Part shown: piece by piece, positions 9,413-18,914 of the stretch
Numbering within the stretch: the first letter of the stretch is position 1
Layout of the letters: the number at the start of each line of letters is the position of its first letter
Assembly (NCBI GenBank): GCA_028711405.1
Contig: JAQTSH010000002.1
Coordinates: 1 to 33,223 of the forward strand
DNA: 33,223 nucleotides
Reading direction: 5' to 3'
From: Methanoregula sp.
GTDB lineage: Archaea > Halobacteriota > Methanomicrobia > Methanomicrobiales > Methanospirillaceae
The notes under the pieces: generated by a model
Seen by the model: the letters and a program-made list of their open reading frames with translations, nothing else
What the model was told of the DNA's origin: nothing
The model's database searches: none
Program-made: the position numbers and the translations under genes

Positions 9413-9443
9413 GATAAATCGGGTGGAATGCGTCCCGATTATC
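9413..9443. promoter_or_regulatory. Inverted repeat upstream of mer promoter
   Basis: GATAAATCGGG-tggaatgcgt-CCCGATTATC; TATA-like AATTTATTTAAG follows at ~9467-9476. Confidence 0.5.
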
Positions 9444-9513
9444 CGCCGGAATAAATGTAAATCATAATTTATTTAAGCGCTGGGACGGTAATAGTCAATG
9501 AGGTGAACAAACC

Positions 9514-10503
9514 TTGACATATGGAATTGAATTTGTACCAGGAAATGTCAACGTAAAGCAAGTAGTTAACTTCTGTAAACTTGCTGAGTCAAAGGATATC
9601 GACTTTGCATGGATCACTAACCACTACAACAACCGCCACTGCTACCCGACTCTCGCTGCAATCGCGCAGGCAACATCGACCCTGAAAATGGGTCCGGGTA
9701 TCATGAATTCCTTTACCGACACGCCAGCAGCAATGGCATCGTTCTTCTGCACATTGAACGAAATTTCCGACGGGCGTGCAGTGCTCGGTATCGGACCCGG
9801 TGACCTGTCAACACTTCCGAAGCTCGCTATCGCGGGTGAGAAGCCGGTTGCCCGCCTTGAAGAGGCAGTCGTCCAGATCCGGAAACTCTGTGCCGGTGAA
9901 CAAGTGAACAAGTCCGGTATGAAGTTCTTCGACTACGATGGTGCGAAGTTGACCGGTGTCAACCTTCCCGACAAGAAGAAGGGCGTTCCAATCTACATCG
10001 GCGCACAGGGACCCAAGGTTCTTGAGCTTGCCGGAAAGGTTGGTGACGGTGCACTGATCAACGCATCCAACCCGAAGGACTTCCAGATCGCGATCCCGAT
10101 CATCAAGAAGGCAAGCGATGCTGCAGGCAAGAAGAACTTCGACGTTGGTGCATACACGGCAATGTCCATTGACCAGAGTGAGAAAAAGGCACGGAACGCA
10201 GCAAAGATTGTTGCCGCATTCATTGCAGCCGGTTCTCCGGAAGCACTGCTCACGCGCCACGGTCTCGACCTCGCCAATGTGGCAAAGATCAAGGCAGCGC
10301 TCGGCAAGTTCGACTTCAAGTCGGTTGGAGAACTCGTCGGAGACAAAGAGATTGATGCATTCACCATTGCAGGTACCCCTGAAATGGTCAAGGCAAAGTG
10401 TGCTGACCTGACAAAGGCTGGCGTCACCCAGATCATCTTTGGCTCACCACTCGGTCCCGACATGACCAACTCTATCCGCCTCCTCGGCAAGTACGTCGTA
10501 TAA
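9514..10503 (+). CDS. mer: F420-dependent 5,10-methylenetetrahydromethanopterin reductase
   Basis: 329 aa luciferase-like MTYGIEFVPGNVNVKQVVNFCKLAESKDIDFAWITNHYNNR; TTG start with GAGGTGA ribosome-binding site. Confidence 0.95.
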   Translation: MTYGIEFVPGNVNVKQVVNFCKLAESKDIDFAWITNHYNNRHCYPTLAAIAQATSTLKMGPGIMNSFTDTPAAMASFFCTLNEISDGRAVLGIGPGDLSTLPKLAIAGEKPVARLEEAVVQIRKLCAGEQVNKSGMKFFDYDGAKLTGVNLPDKKKGVPIYIGAQGPKVLELAGKVGDGALINASNPKDFQIAIPIIKKASDAAGKKNFDVGAYTAMSIDQSEKKARNAAKIVAAFIAAGSPEALLTRHGLDLANVAKIKAALGKFDFKSVGELVGDKEIDAFTIAGTPEMVKAKCADLTKAGVTQIIFGSPLGPDMTNSIRLLGKYVV

Positions 10504-10507
10504 TCCC

Positions 10508-10582
10508 GTATCCGATACCATACCGGATACAGCCTGATACGCCAACATTGCCTTGGCAGATAGAAAAAATTCCCTTTTTTTT
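10508..10582 (+). terminator. Probable mer terminator region
   Basis: Hairpin GTATCCG...CGGATAC (10508-10530) followed by T8 run in TTCCCTTTTTTTT. Confidence 0.45.
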
Positions 10583-10813
10583 AAATGTTTACAATAGGAA
10601 GCAGAATCTATTACAGGACTGACGATCCCGGTCACCGGTCACGAAAGAACCATGTATGGTAATCCTTGACAAATGATGGGGATGGTCAACGGTGACAAAA
10701 TCCTCAACAGGTGATCCGCCATGCAGTACAAAGATCTTGAACAATGTCAACCGGATGGGACCGATGACAGATGCAAACGACTATGTTATCGGATATTATA
10801 GTATGATCAAGGA

Positions 10814-11749
10814 TTGGAAATGTTTGCTGTTTCAGAAGTATCCATGGATAAGGGGTTATTGCAGCACAGGATGGAGCGTTTCACCGGTCTCCGGTGCAGG
10901 ATCAGCCCGGAACGACTGAAGCGACATATCGATCAGGTATTCTCTCTGCCAGAGAATCATGATGGCTGCCCGTTCTGCCGTGATCGCGTTTTTACCGAGA
11001 CCCCTACATTTTCGGACAATACCCGGATTATTCTTGGAGAAAGTGTCACATTTCCCAACCTGTTCCCGTTCGGGGAGTGGCATACGGTGACCGTGATCAC
11101 CGCCGCGCATCACGTAGAGACCTTTACGCACCAGCAAATGGTTGATGCCATCCGTGCACAAGCAGACGCGCTCCGGAGGGTTGATGGCTATCCCAGTATC
11201 AACTGGAACTTTCTTCCTTCAGCCGGTGCGAGTCTTGTCCACCCCCATATGCAGGCACTCTCTGACCGGTCTCCCCCGTTGATGATTGAACGTTACCGCG
11301 CGGCATGTCAATGCTACCGGAAGGATACCGGTGCAAGTTACTGGGATGCAGTCCGTGAGCAGGAGCGGGCATCGGATCGCTATCTCTTTGGGGATGAGAT
11401 CCTCTGGTCAGCACATGCCGTCCCGGTTGGGGAACGTGAAGTGAGGGGTTTATTCCCGTTTGGTTCAATTGATCAACTGGATACTTATGTGGATTCCCTT
11501 GTGGAGGGTATCCTGCGCGTCATTACCCTTTATAAAAAACTGGGAACGCATGCGTTCAACATGGCGATATTTTTTGATAAACCGGACGAGAACCAGGACT
11601 CGCGGGCATTCTGCTCGCTCATCTCCCGGATAAACCCTAATGCTTCATCGACCAGCGACTCTGCGTTCATGGAACGGATGCACCTTGAGCCGGTGATCCT
11701 GACGCTCCCGGAAGATCTGGGTCGGTACTACCGGAACGAATGCTGTTAA
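10814..11749 (+). CDS. Galactose-1-phosphate uridylyltransferase-like (HIT superfamily) protein
   Basis: CPFC motif and HPHMQ catalytic-type motif (SLVHPHMQALSDRSP). Confidence 0.7.
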   Translation: MEMFAVSEVSMDKGLLQHRMERFTGLRCRISPERLKRHIDQVFSLPENHDGCPFCRDRVFTETPTFSDNTRIILGESVTFPNLFPFGEWHTVTVITAAHHVETFTHQQMVDAIRAQADALRRVDGYPSINWNFLPSAGASLVHPHMQALSDRSPPLMIERYRAACQCYRKDTGASYWDAVREQERASDRYLFGDEILWSAHAVPVGEREVRGLFPFGSIDQLDTYVDSLVEGILRVITLYKKLGTHAFNMAIFFDKPDENQDSRAFCSLISRINPNASSTSDSAFMERMHLEPVILTLPEDLGRYYRNECC

Positions 11750-11920
11750 CCGATAATAAAACACTATAATGTGCGCATCAGGTAGAATGCATTGAAAATC
11801 GGTTTGCGAATTTTCATATTAATCCCCTTCCATTGTGCGCCCGCATCCCGAAAAGTAGCTGTGCGCGTCAAATGGCGACATGCCTTGGGAAAACTGTTCA
11901 AAAAATAAAAAGGGAATAAT

Positions 11921-12760
11921 TTACTCTGGCTTGCTCATCAGTTTCACTTTGGAAACAATGGTGCCGTCTTTCTTGTGGGGCTTTCTGATGATACCGTCGC
12001 CAGCCTTCTCAATCTCACGGGCTTCGTCGCAGAGCACTGCTGCTGCCCGCATCATTTCGTGAGCGCTCGTGACGATTGGGACGTATTTCTCCCATTCCTT
12101 CGTCATGAAACAACCCTTGACGTTCACCATGGCGACTGCCGATGCAATCTCGTATGCTGCGCGTGCTTTGGACATCGCGTAGGCATTGGTGAATTCTCCA
12201 TCAATTGCCTTCTCGGCGGTCATGATGATCTTCGGGAGTTCGAGCTCTGCGCCCTTCTTGCCCGCTTTCACCTGGTCGATTACCTTGTCAAGGGCAAGCT
12301 GGAGCTTGCGGAATGCACCGGTGAGTGCAAGGACTTTGACGAGGTTTCCGTTGTAGTCTGCCATCTCGATGGGGTCGAGGAACTCACGGCGTGCACCAAT
12401 CATGGAGTCTGCCTTCATGATGATGTATCCGAACTGGCTGGTCTTGACACCTTCCCATTCCTTCTTGGTCGTTACATCATCGGTGATGATGACAACGGGG
12501 ATGCCTGCGGCAGCGAGTTCCTGGCGTGCATCGGTTGGTCCGGGAAGAACGCCGTTCGGGGAGACTACGATACAGAAGTCTGGTTTCCATGCCTTCATGT
12601 TGGAGACAACGCGGTCAACGTCTGCCTTCTCGAGCTTTGTCCCGCTGGTCGCCATGAATGTCTGCATGTCTTCACGGTCTGCTCTCTCATCGAGGAGCAG
12701 TTCGGTCATTACACCGCTTGCAATGTTGCCCAACTTGGCAACTCCTACTTTCACAACCAT
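11921..12760 (-). CDS. mtd: F420-dependent methylenetetrahydromethanopterin dehydrogenase
   Basis: 279 aa [32 protein letters not shown]...; strong GAGGTGA ribosome-binding site. Confidence 0.96.
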   Translation of the reverse strand: MVVKVGVAKLGNIASGVMTELLLDERADREDMQTFMATSGTKLEKADVDRVVSNMKAWKPDFCIVVSPNGVLPGPTDARQELAAAGIPVVIITDDVTTKKEWEGVKTSQFGYIIMKADSMIGARREFLDPIEMADYNGNLVKVLALTGAFRKLQLALDKVIDQVKAGKKGAELELPKIIMTAEKAIDGEFTNAYAMSKARAAYEIASAVAMVNVKGCFMTKEWEKYVPIVTSAHEMMRAAAVLCDEAREIEKAGDGIIRKPHKKDGTIVSKVKLMSKPE

Positions 12761-12954
12761 TGAAATTTCACCTCAATTTTTTTTATAACACGTTACTATG
12801 ACCCGGAGTTCATATAAACATTTTGAAATTGATTTTATCGTCGGAAAATAAACTCCTGAACTTCGGACTTCCGGCACATATGCTTGTGTCATCATTCGTG
12901 GTCGGAGTCTGGGTTAACAAAAAGTGTTTAAATTCCCGTGAATGAATGTATTGT

Positions 12955-13359
12955 ATGAAAGATGGGTTGCTCACCGATCGGCAGATGGAAGTACTTCGCT
13001 ATCGTAAACAAGGAATGACCCAGCAGCAGATCGCTGATATCATCCAGACTTCAAAGGCAAATGTCTGCACTATAGAAAAATCTGCGATGGAAAATATCCG
13101 GCGGGCACGCGAGACACTGACTTTCCTCTATACACTTGATGCCACGCCACTCTGCAATATTCCTTCAGGAACGGATCTGTTCGATGTCCCTACGATGATT
13201 TTTGCCGAAGCGGAGAAGACAAATATCAAAGTGAAGTACGATACGATCTCACTGATTAACCTGATGCGCGAATCGCGCCCCCAGGCATGCTCGGCTCGTC
13301 TTATCTGTGAAGACATTCAAGTATACCTCACCGAGAAAGGTGAATTGTATTTCGGATGA
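12955..13359 (+). CDS. Tfx-family DNA-binding transcriptional regulator
   Basis: LLTDRQMEVLRYRKQGMTQQQIADIIQTSKANVCTIEKSAMENIRRARETL N-terminal HTH; TATA-like GTGTTTAAATT ~25 nt upstream of ATG. Confidence 0.85.
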   Translation: MKDGLLTDRQMEVLRYRKQGMTQQQIADIIQTSKANVCTIEKSAMENIRRARETLTFLYTLDATPLCNIPSGTDLFDVPTMIFAEAEKTNIKVKYDTISLINLMRESRPQACSARLICEDIQVYLTEKGELYFG

Positions 13360-13534
13360 GAAGTGCCGTGCCGCACGGGCATTACTGCCCGCGATCTCGT
13401 TGGTAAACTGATGATATATCCGTATAACACAACCCGGCATAAGAATCGTGCGTTCGGTAGCGCGGTCTTGCCTCCAAAAAAGTGCCCCGGAAACCGGGCA
13501 TACCTATATATCCTGTTTTAATCAACATTTAAGG

Positions 13535-13956
13535 AAGCCGATATGAGGGTATCCCCGCATTACACAGATCAACGGGCAACAAATCCGGTCTGATCTTCTG
13601 CATTGCACCGGCGGGACTGTTCCAAAGACACTAAGGACAAAGGTTCTGCCGTGGGTATCTTCCGATTGGTGAACCCCGCCAGATGACGGGGGATACCGAG
13701 AAGGAGTTGTGATTCGTCACAACGAGCTGACAAAGTTGGATCTGACGATAGCGCATGGGTGGACGTCACAAACGACGAGCCCATTCCCCGGCGGGCATCG
13801 CGCACACCGGGGATGCGTCAATGTCAGGGTCTTCTTTCGCGAGACAGGTAACCCCGGGATATCCGGTGATGTGGTGAGAACCTCTCATCCCTGATCCCAG
13901 ATCGGGGCGATCAACCCGGCAGGAATACCGGCACGCGCATACGTGCTGCGGGTATT
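13535..13956 (+). ncRNA. Candidate structured non-coding RNA (family not recognised)
   Basis: No convincing ORF; TATA-like CTATATAT at ~13504-13511; serial strong helices: 13566-13571/13591-13596, 13609-13617/13643-13651, 13674-13678/13687-13691, UUCG hairpin 13706-13723, 13755-13784, 13786-13812, 13924-13956; long-range 13548-13556/13689-13697. Ends approximate. Confidence 0.5.
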
Positions 13957-13999
13957 TCATGCATTGACGGTTGAAAGATCGTTCCGGATCGCGCGTTGG

Positions 14000-14010
14000 C
14001 TTTTAAGACA
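14000..14010 (+). promoter_or_regulatory. TATA-like element of the ribosomal-protein operon
   Basis: CTTTTAAGACA ~90 nt before the L3 ATG. Confidence 0.4.
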
Positions 14011-14044
14011 GCAGACATTTCGCTTCTGTCTCGGGTTAATCGCA

Positions 14045-14077
14045 ATTCGTGTCGAAGTAAGAATCCCTTACACGAAT
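14045..14077 (+). promoter_or_regulatory. Inverted repeat in presumed 5' leader of the ribosomal operon
   Basis: ATTCGTGT-17 nt-ACACGAAT, perfect 8-bp arms, 21 nt before the L3 start. Confidence 0.5.
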
Positions 14078-14098
14078 AACAGAAGGATTGATTGACAC

Positions 14099-15112
14099 AT
14101 GCCAAAGATAAACAGACCACGCCGAGGCTCACTTGCATTCAGCCCACGGAAGCGTGCAAAGAGTCCCATACCCAAATACCAGTCCTGGCCCGTGTACACT
14201 GGCGCACCAGTGCTCCAGGGGTTTGCCGGCTACAAAGTGGGGATGACGCATGTTATCATGGTGGATGACCACAAGGACAGCCCGACCGAAGGCAAAGAGA
14301 TCATGGTCCCGGTGACCATCATCGAGATCCCAACTATGAAAATTGCCGCCATCCGCGCGTATGCCTGTGATACCTACGGGAAACACGCATTCACTGAATG
14401 CTGGGCAGACCAGCTTGATAGTGTGCTCTTCCGCAGGATCACGACCCCTGGTGACTATGACCGTGAGGTCGCAAAGAAGAAGTTTGCTGATGCAGTTGCC
14501 GCTGGAATGGTCGCGGAGATTTATGCTCTTGCGTATACGCAACCGGCAATCATCAGCGGTGTACCCAAAAAGGTCCCTGACCTTATGGAGATCAAAATCT
14601 CTGGAGGGGACATAAAAAAACAGTTTGAATTTGCCCAAAGCGTCCTCGGAAAAGAGATCAAGCTGGACAATACCATCCAGACGGGTGCATATGCCGATAT
14701 CACCGCGATCACTACGGGAAAAGGCACACAGGGACCGGTCAAGCGCTGGGGTGTCATGCTCCGCAAGCGCAAGCACTCGGTTGGCGGAAAAGAACGCCAT
14801 GTAGGAACCCTTGGACCCTGGAACCCGCACCACGTACGGTGGCAGGTGCCCCAGAGTGGTCAGATGGGTTACCAGCAGCGCACTGAATTCAACAAACGCG
14901 TCCTTGCGATTGGTGAGAACGGTGCTGAGATCACCCCGAAAGGTGGTTTCCTCCATTATGGTGTCTTAAAGAACCCGTATGTGGTAATCAAAGGGTCCAT
15001 TCCCGGACCTGTAAAGAGACTCGTGAGGATACGCCCGGCAATCCGCCAGGGAGAACACGTCATCAGGGTACCTGCAATCCAGTTCCTGAGCGTCCAGAGT
15101 AAACAGGGGTGA
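14099..15112 (+). CDS. rpl3: Ribosomal protein L3 (uL3)
   Basis: [31 protein letters not shown]...[33 protein letters not shown]. Confidence 0.97.
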   Translation: MPKINRPRRGSLAFSPRKRAKSPIPKYQSWPVYTGAPVLQGFAGYKVGMTHVIMVDDHKDSPTEGKEIMVPVTIIEIPTMKIAAIRAYACDTYGKHAFTECWADQLDSVLFRRITTPGDYDREVAKKKFADAVAAGMVAEIYALAYTQPAIISGVPKKVPDLMEIKISGGDIKKQFEFAQSVLGKEIKLDNTIQTGAYADITAITTGKGTQGPVKRWGVMLRKRKHSVGGKERHVGTLGPWNPHHVRWQVPQSGQMGYQQRTEFNKRVLAIGENGAEITPKGGFLHYGVLKNPYVVIKGSIPGPVKRLVRIRPAIRQGEHVIRVPAIQFLSVQSKQG

Positions 15113-15118
15113 CGAAAG

Positions 15119-15865
15119 ATGAAAGCGCAGGTTAAGACAATTGAAGGCGGAGTGGCAAAGGAGATCGAACTTCCAGCTCTGTTCTCTGAAGAATATCGCC
15201 CGGACCTGATCAAGAAAGCAGTCATGGCGCTCCAGAGTACCCGCAGGCAGCCGCACGGGACATACCCGTTTGCCGGCATCTGTTCGTCCGCGGTAGGCTG
15301 GGGAAGTGGGCGTGGCGCATCGCACGTCCCCCGTCTCAAGAACGGCTCTCGTGCCGCGAAAGTCCCGCAGGCAAAAGGTGGTCGTGAAGCTCACCCGCCG
15401 GTTGTGGCAAAGATTCTCATAAAAGAGATCAACCAGAAGGAGAAGCAGAAAGCATTCCGGTCCGCAGTCGCGGCAAGCGTTCGGGCAGACCTCATTACCT
15501 GCCGGGGACACCGTTTTGATGGTGCAGTCCCGGTTGTCTTTGAGGACAAATTTGAAACCCTCGAACGCACCCAGGACGTCATTTCAGCGCTGACAAATCT
15601 CGGTCTTTACACGGACATTCTCCGTGCGAAGGATAGCAGGAAGGTCCGCGCAGGCAGGGGCAAGATGCGGGGTCGCAGATACAAACAGAGAAAGAGCCTG
15701 CTTATCGTTACAAACGCCGCACCGCTCCGTGCCGCACGGAATCTTGCCGGTGTTGATGTCGTGACGGTTGACCAGCTGAATGTTGAGCACCTCGCACCCG
15801 GCATGCAGGCAGGACGCCTGACCGTCTGGACTGAAAGTGCCCTTACCCGCCTGGAGGGGAGATAA
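15119..15865 (+). CDS. rpl4: Ribosomal protein L4 (uL4)
   Basis: Archaeal L4 features: RPDLIKKAVMALQSTRRQPHGT, GRGASHVPRLKNGSRAAKVPQAKGGREAHPP. Confidence 0.96.
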   Translation: MKAQVKTIEGGVAKEIELPALFSEEYRPDLIKKAVMALQSTRRQPHGTYPFAGICSSAVGWGSGRGASHVPRLKNGSRAAKVPQAKGGREAHPPVVAKILIKEINQKEKQKAFRSAVAASVRADLITCRGHRFDGAVPVVFEDKFETLERTQDVISALTNLGLYTDILRAKDSRKVRAGRGKMRGRRYKQRKSLLIVTNAAPLRAARNLAGVDVVTVDQLNVEHLAPGMQAGRLTVWTESALTRLEGR

Positions 15866-16114
15866 ATGATCCTCAGACACCCGTTCGTCACAGAAAAGGC
15901 AATGGTTCTTCTGGAAAAAGAGAGCAAGATCCAGTTCCTCGTGCACAAGCAGGCTACAAAACACCAGATCAAACGCGAAATTGAAAAATCATTTGACCAG
16001 AAAGTGAAACATGTCGACACACTCATGACCATGCACGGCGAGAAGAAGGCAATCGTGAGTTTTGAGAACGAGAAAGCCGCAGAGGAAATACTCAGCCGGC
16101 TTGGCATAATGTAG
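15866..16114 (+). CDS. rpl23: Ribosomal protein L23 (uL23)
   Basis: RHPFVTEKAMVLLEKESKIQFLVHKQATKHQIKREIEKSF. Confidence 0.96.
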   Translation: MILRHPFVTEKAMVLLEKESKIQFLVHKQATKHQIKREIEKSFDQKVKHVDTLMTMHGEKKAIVSFENEKAAEEILSRLGIM

Positions 16115-16123
16115 GTGGGGAAC

Positions 16124-16840
16124 ATGGGACATCGCATTACCACACAGAACCGGGGCAGGGGCGGTCCGACCTATCGCGCACCATCCCACCGGTACAAGGC
16201 GGAACTGAAACACATTGGAGACGGCACAAACGATATCACCGGATCCATCATCGATATCGAACACGATCCGGCACGGAACGCACCGATTGCCCTTGTCAAA
16301 CTGGAAGACGGGCAAAAGGTCTACATGCTTGTTACGGAAGGGATCGGTATCGGTGAACCCGTTGCATGGGGAACGGATGTAGCCGTAAAGAACGGAAACA
16401 CGCTTCCGCTCATCAACATCCCGACCGGGTCATTCATCTGCAACATCGAATCCCGACCCAATGACGGTGGCAAGTTTGTCCGGTCGAGCGGGGTCCAGGC
16501 AGTTGTTGTCGACAAGATCGGTGAACGCGTCGGTGTCAGGATGCCCAGTGGAAAGACAAAATGGTTCAATGCACGTTGTCGTGCGACCATCGGCATTGTA
16601 GCCGGGGGCGGACGTGTTGAAAAACCGTTTGTGAAGGCAGGGAATAAATCACACAAGATGCGCAACACCGCATCCAACTGGCCTCGTGTCCGTGGTGTCG
16701 CAATGAACGTGATCGACCACCCGTTTGGTGGCGGAGGTCACCAGCACACGGGTCGTCCCAAGACCATTGCGCGGGGTACTTCTCCGGGCAGGACGGTTGG
16801 ACATGTGGCTGCACGCAGGACAGGTAAGAGCAGGAAGTGA
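16124..16840 (+). CDS. rpl2: Ribosomal protein L2 (uL2)
   Basis: MGHRITTQNRGRGGPTYRAPSHRYKAEL...RGVAMNVIDHPFGGGGHQHTGRPKT. Confidence 0.97.
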   Translation: MGHRITTQNRGRGGPTYRAPSHRYKAELKHIGDGTNDITGSIIDIEHDPARNAPIALVKLEDGQKVYMLVTEGIGIGEPVAWGTDVAVKNGNTLPLINIPTGSFICNIESRPNDGGKFVRSSGVQAVVVDKIGERVGVRMPSGKTKWFNARCRATIGIVAGGGRVEKPFVKAGNKSHKMRNTASNWPRVRGVAMNVIDHPFGGGGHQHTGRPKTIARGTSPGRTVGHVAARRTGKSRK

Positions 16841-16845
16841 AGGGT

Positions 16846-17265
16846 ATGGCAGCACCTAAAAAGACACAGAAGAGAATGCCCAGGAGGCGTGAGGAGTTCA
16901 CCTATCGCGGGTATAGGATTGACGAGCTGAAAGCGATGGGGATGAGCGAACTCCTTCCCCTCATGCCAGCCCGTGCACGCCGTAAGATCACGCGCGGTCT
17001 TAATCGCTGCGAAGAGACGTTGCTCGCAAAGATCCGCGAAGGAGACGAGAAGGTACGGACTCATGTGCGGGATATGATCGTTATGCCTGAAATGGTTGGA
17101 AAGACGATTGAAATCTACAATGGAAAGGAATTCTTAAAAGTCGAGTTCCAGCCTGAGTCGGTCTTCCACTATCTTGGCGAATTCGCATTGACGAGACACA
17201 AGGTTACCCACGGTTCTGCCGGTATCGGTGCAACAAGGGGCAGCAAATACGTACCGCTGAAGTGA
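16846..17265 (+). CDS. rps19: Ribosomal protein S19 (uS19)
   Basis: [35 protein letters not shown]. Confidence 0.95.
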   Translation: MAAPKKTQKRMPRRREEFTYRGYRIDELKAMGMSELLPLMPARARRKITRGLNRCEETLLAKIREGDEKVRTHVRDMIVMPEMVGKTIEIYNGKEFLKVEFQPESVFHYLGEFALTRHKVTHGSAGIGATRGSKYVPLK

Positions 17266-17270
17266 TGGAC

Positions 17271-17735
17271 ATGGCACGCATTGATTATTCCAACAAGATT
17301 GAGGGTGACAATATCGCGAGAGCGAAAGCAAACGAGCTTCCCATGTCCCCCAAGCATTCCATCGAGATCGCTCATTTCATCCGGCACCAGCACGTCAACG
17401 ACGCGATCGCATACCTCAACCAGGTTATCGCCTTGAAAAAAGCAATCCCGTTCCGGCGCTTCACAAGAAACGTGGCGCACAAACGCGGGCTTCCCGGGAA
17501 CTGGGATGCGGGTCGGTATCCGGTCAAAGCCTCGAAGGCATTTATACGGGTTCTGAACGCGGCAAAGAAGAATGCCGAATATATCGGGATTGACCCGGAG
17601 AAACTGGAGATCATCCATGCCACGGCAAACCGTGGACGCGCCCAGAAGTCATTCTTCCCGCGCGCAATGGGCAGGGCATCTCCTAAAGTCCGTGAAACGG
17701 TGAATATCGAGATCATCGTCCGGGAGGTGGCGTAA
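17271..17735 (+). CDS. rpl22: Ribosomal protein L22 (uL22)
   Basis: [40 protein letters not shown]. Confidence 0.95.
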   Translation: MARIDYSNKIEGDNIARAKANELPMSPKHSIEIAHFIRHQHVNDAIAYLNQVIALKKAIPFRRFTRNVAHKRGLPGNWDAGRYPVKASKAFIRVLNAAKKNAEYIGIDPEKLEIIHATANRGRAQKSFFPRAMGRASPKVRETVNIEIIVREVA

Positions 17736-18430
17736 TGGCTGTCGAGAAGAAGTTCATCACTGAAGGTGTGAGGAAAGCCCGCGTTGAGAAGTATCTCTCA
17801 AAGGAACTCAAACGCGCGGGATATGGCGGTATGGATATTGCCCGGACCCCGCTGGGTACACAGGTTACCATCTTTGCAGAAAAACCTGGTATTGTCATCG
17901 GAAAGGGCGGGAAACTCGTCCACCAGCTGACCATGGATCTCGCCCAGAACTACGGCGTCGAATCGCCGCAAATCGAAGTCCAGCAGGTAACAAATCCCAG
18001 TTTCAACGCCCAGATCATGGCGGAGAGGCTGGCAAACGCGCTCGAGCGAGGCTGGTACTTCCGTAAAGCGGGTTCAAGCATCATGCGCCGCGTGATGGAC
18101 TCCGGTGCACTGGGTTGCGAGGTCGTCATTGCCGGTAAGTTGACCGGGGCTCGTGCCCGTACCCAGAAGTTCACGGAAGGCTACATCAAGCACTGCGGTG
18201 AACCGAGTATTAATATCGTCGAGAAAGGCTACGCGGTAGCCATCAAGAAACTCGGTGTTATCGGTGTGCAGGTCAAGATCGTCCCCGCTGATGCCAAGAT
18301 GCCCGACCACTTCACTGTTATCGAACAGGAAAAGAAGAAGGTGGCACCCAAGGTGACGGTAACTGACATTGGTGACATGGACACTGAAGAGCCCGCACTT
18401 CCTGACGAGGACTCGACCGGGGTGCAGTAA
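17735..18430 (+). CDS. rps3: Ribosomal protein S3 (uS3)
   Basis: KH domain GIVIGKGGKLVHQL; archaeal S3 N-terminus. Confidence 0.96.
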   Translation: MAVEKKFITEGVRKARVEKYLSKELKRAGYGGMDIARTPLGTQVTIFAEKPGIVIGKGGKLVHQLTMDLAQNYGVESPQIEVQQVTNPSFNAQIMAERLANALERGWYFRKAGSSIMRRVMDSGALGCEVVIAGKLTGARARTQKFTEGYIKHCGEPSINIVEKGYAVAIKKLGVIGVQVKIVPADAKMPDHFTVIEQEKKKVAPKVTVTDIGDMDTEEPALPDEDSTGVQ

Positions 18431-18633
18431 TGGCAATATTCAGGGCAAAGGATGTCCAGCAGCTCTCTGATGTTGAACTGCAGGAACAACTGGAGAAACT
18501 ACGGATGGAACTCGTCCAGCACTACGGGAAAGTCAGTGCCGGTGGTGCCACGGAAAACCCCGGACACATCGGCGAACTCCGGCGCACTATCGCCCGGATG
18601 CTGACCGAGCAGAACCGCAGGAGAACTGCATGA
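18430..18633 (+). CDS. rpl29: Ribosomal protein L29 (uL29)
   Basis: Short helical protein in conserved position; ELQEQLEKLRMELVQHYG...IARMLTEQN. Confidence 0.93.
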   Translation: MAIFRAKDVQQLSDVELQEQLEKLRMELVQHYGKVSAGGATENPGHIGELRRTIARMLTEQNRRRTA

Positions 18634-18914
18634 TCACTTCCCAGAACATCACACGTCACGAATTGATCGGGATGGATGTTCTGGTATCAGGAGCCGCAAA
18701 TCCCCTTCACCGGGGGTTGAGCGGGCGCATTATCGATGAGACAAAGCACATGATCGCCATCCAGACGGTGCAGGGTATAAAACAGGTCCCGAAGATGCAC
18801 AGCAGATTCCGGACGCGCCTTCCGGATGGAACCTTTGTTGAGATTGATGGATCCGCACTGACACTGGCTCCTGAAAAGAGGATCAACCTGCATGAAAAGA
18901 AGAGGATACCATAA
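18630..18914 (+). CDS. rnp1: RNase P protein component 1 (Pop4/Rpp29-like)
   Basis: [41 protein letters not shown]; conserved archaeal position. Confidence 0.93.
   Translation: MITSQNITRHELIGMDVLVSGAANPLHRGLSGRIIDETKHMIAIQTVQGIKQVPKMHSRFRTRLPDGTFVEIDGSALTLAPEKRINLHEKKRIP

Noticed and set aside
11975-12763. 262-aa plus-strand ORF opposite mtd
   Set aside because: Shadow ORF; mtd on the minus strand is unambiguous with a good ribosome-binding site.
13535-13956. Assignment of the structured region as RNase P RNA or SRP 7S RNA
   Set aside because: GGTGAACCCCGCCAG recalls SRP helix 8 but the GGAAGGAAGCA-type loop is missing, and no RNase P P4 consensus was found by eye; a covariance search is needed.
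14129-14956. 275-aa minus-strand ORF opposite L3
   Set aside because: Antisense shadow of L3.
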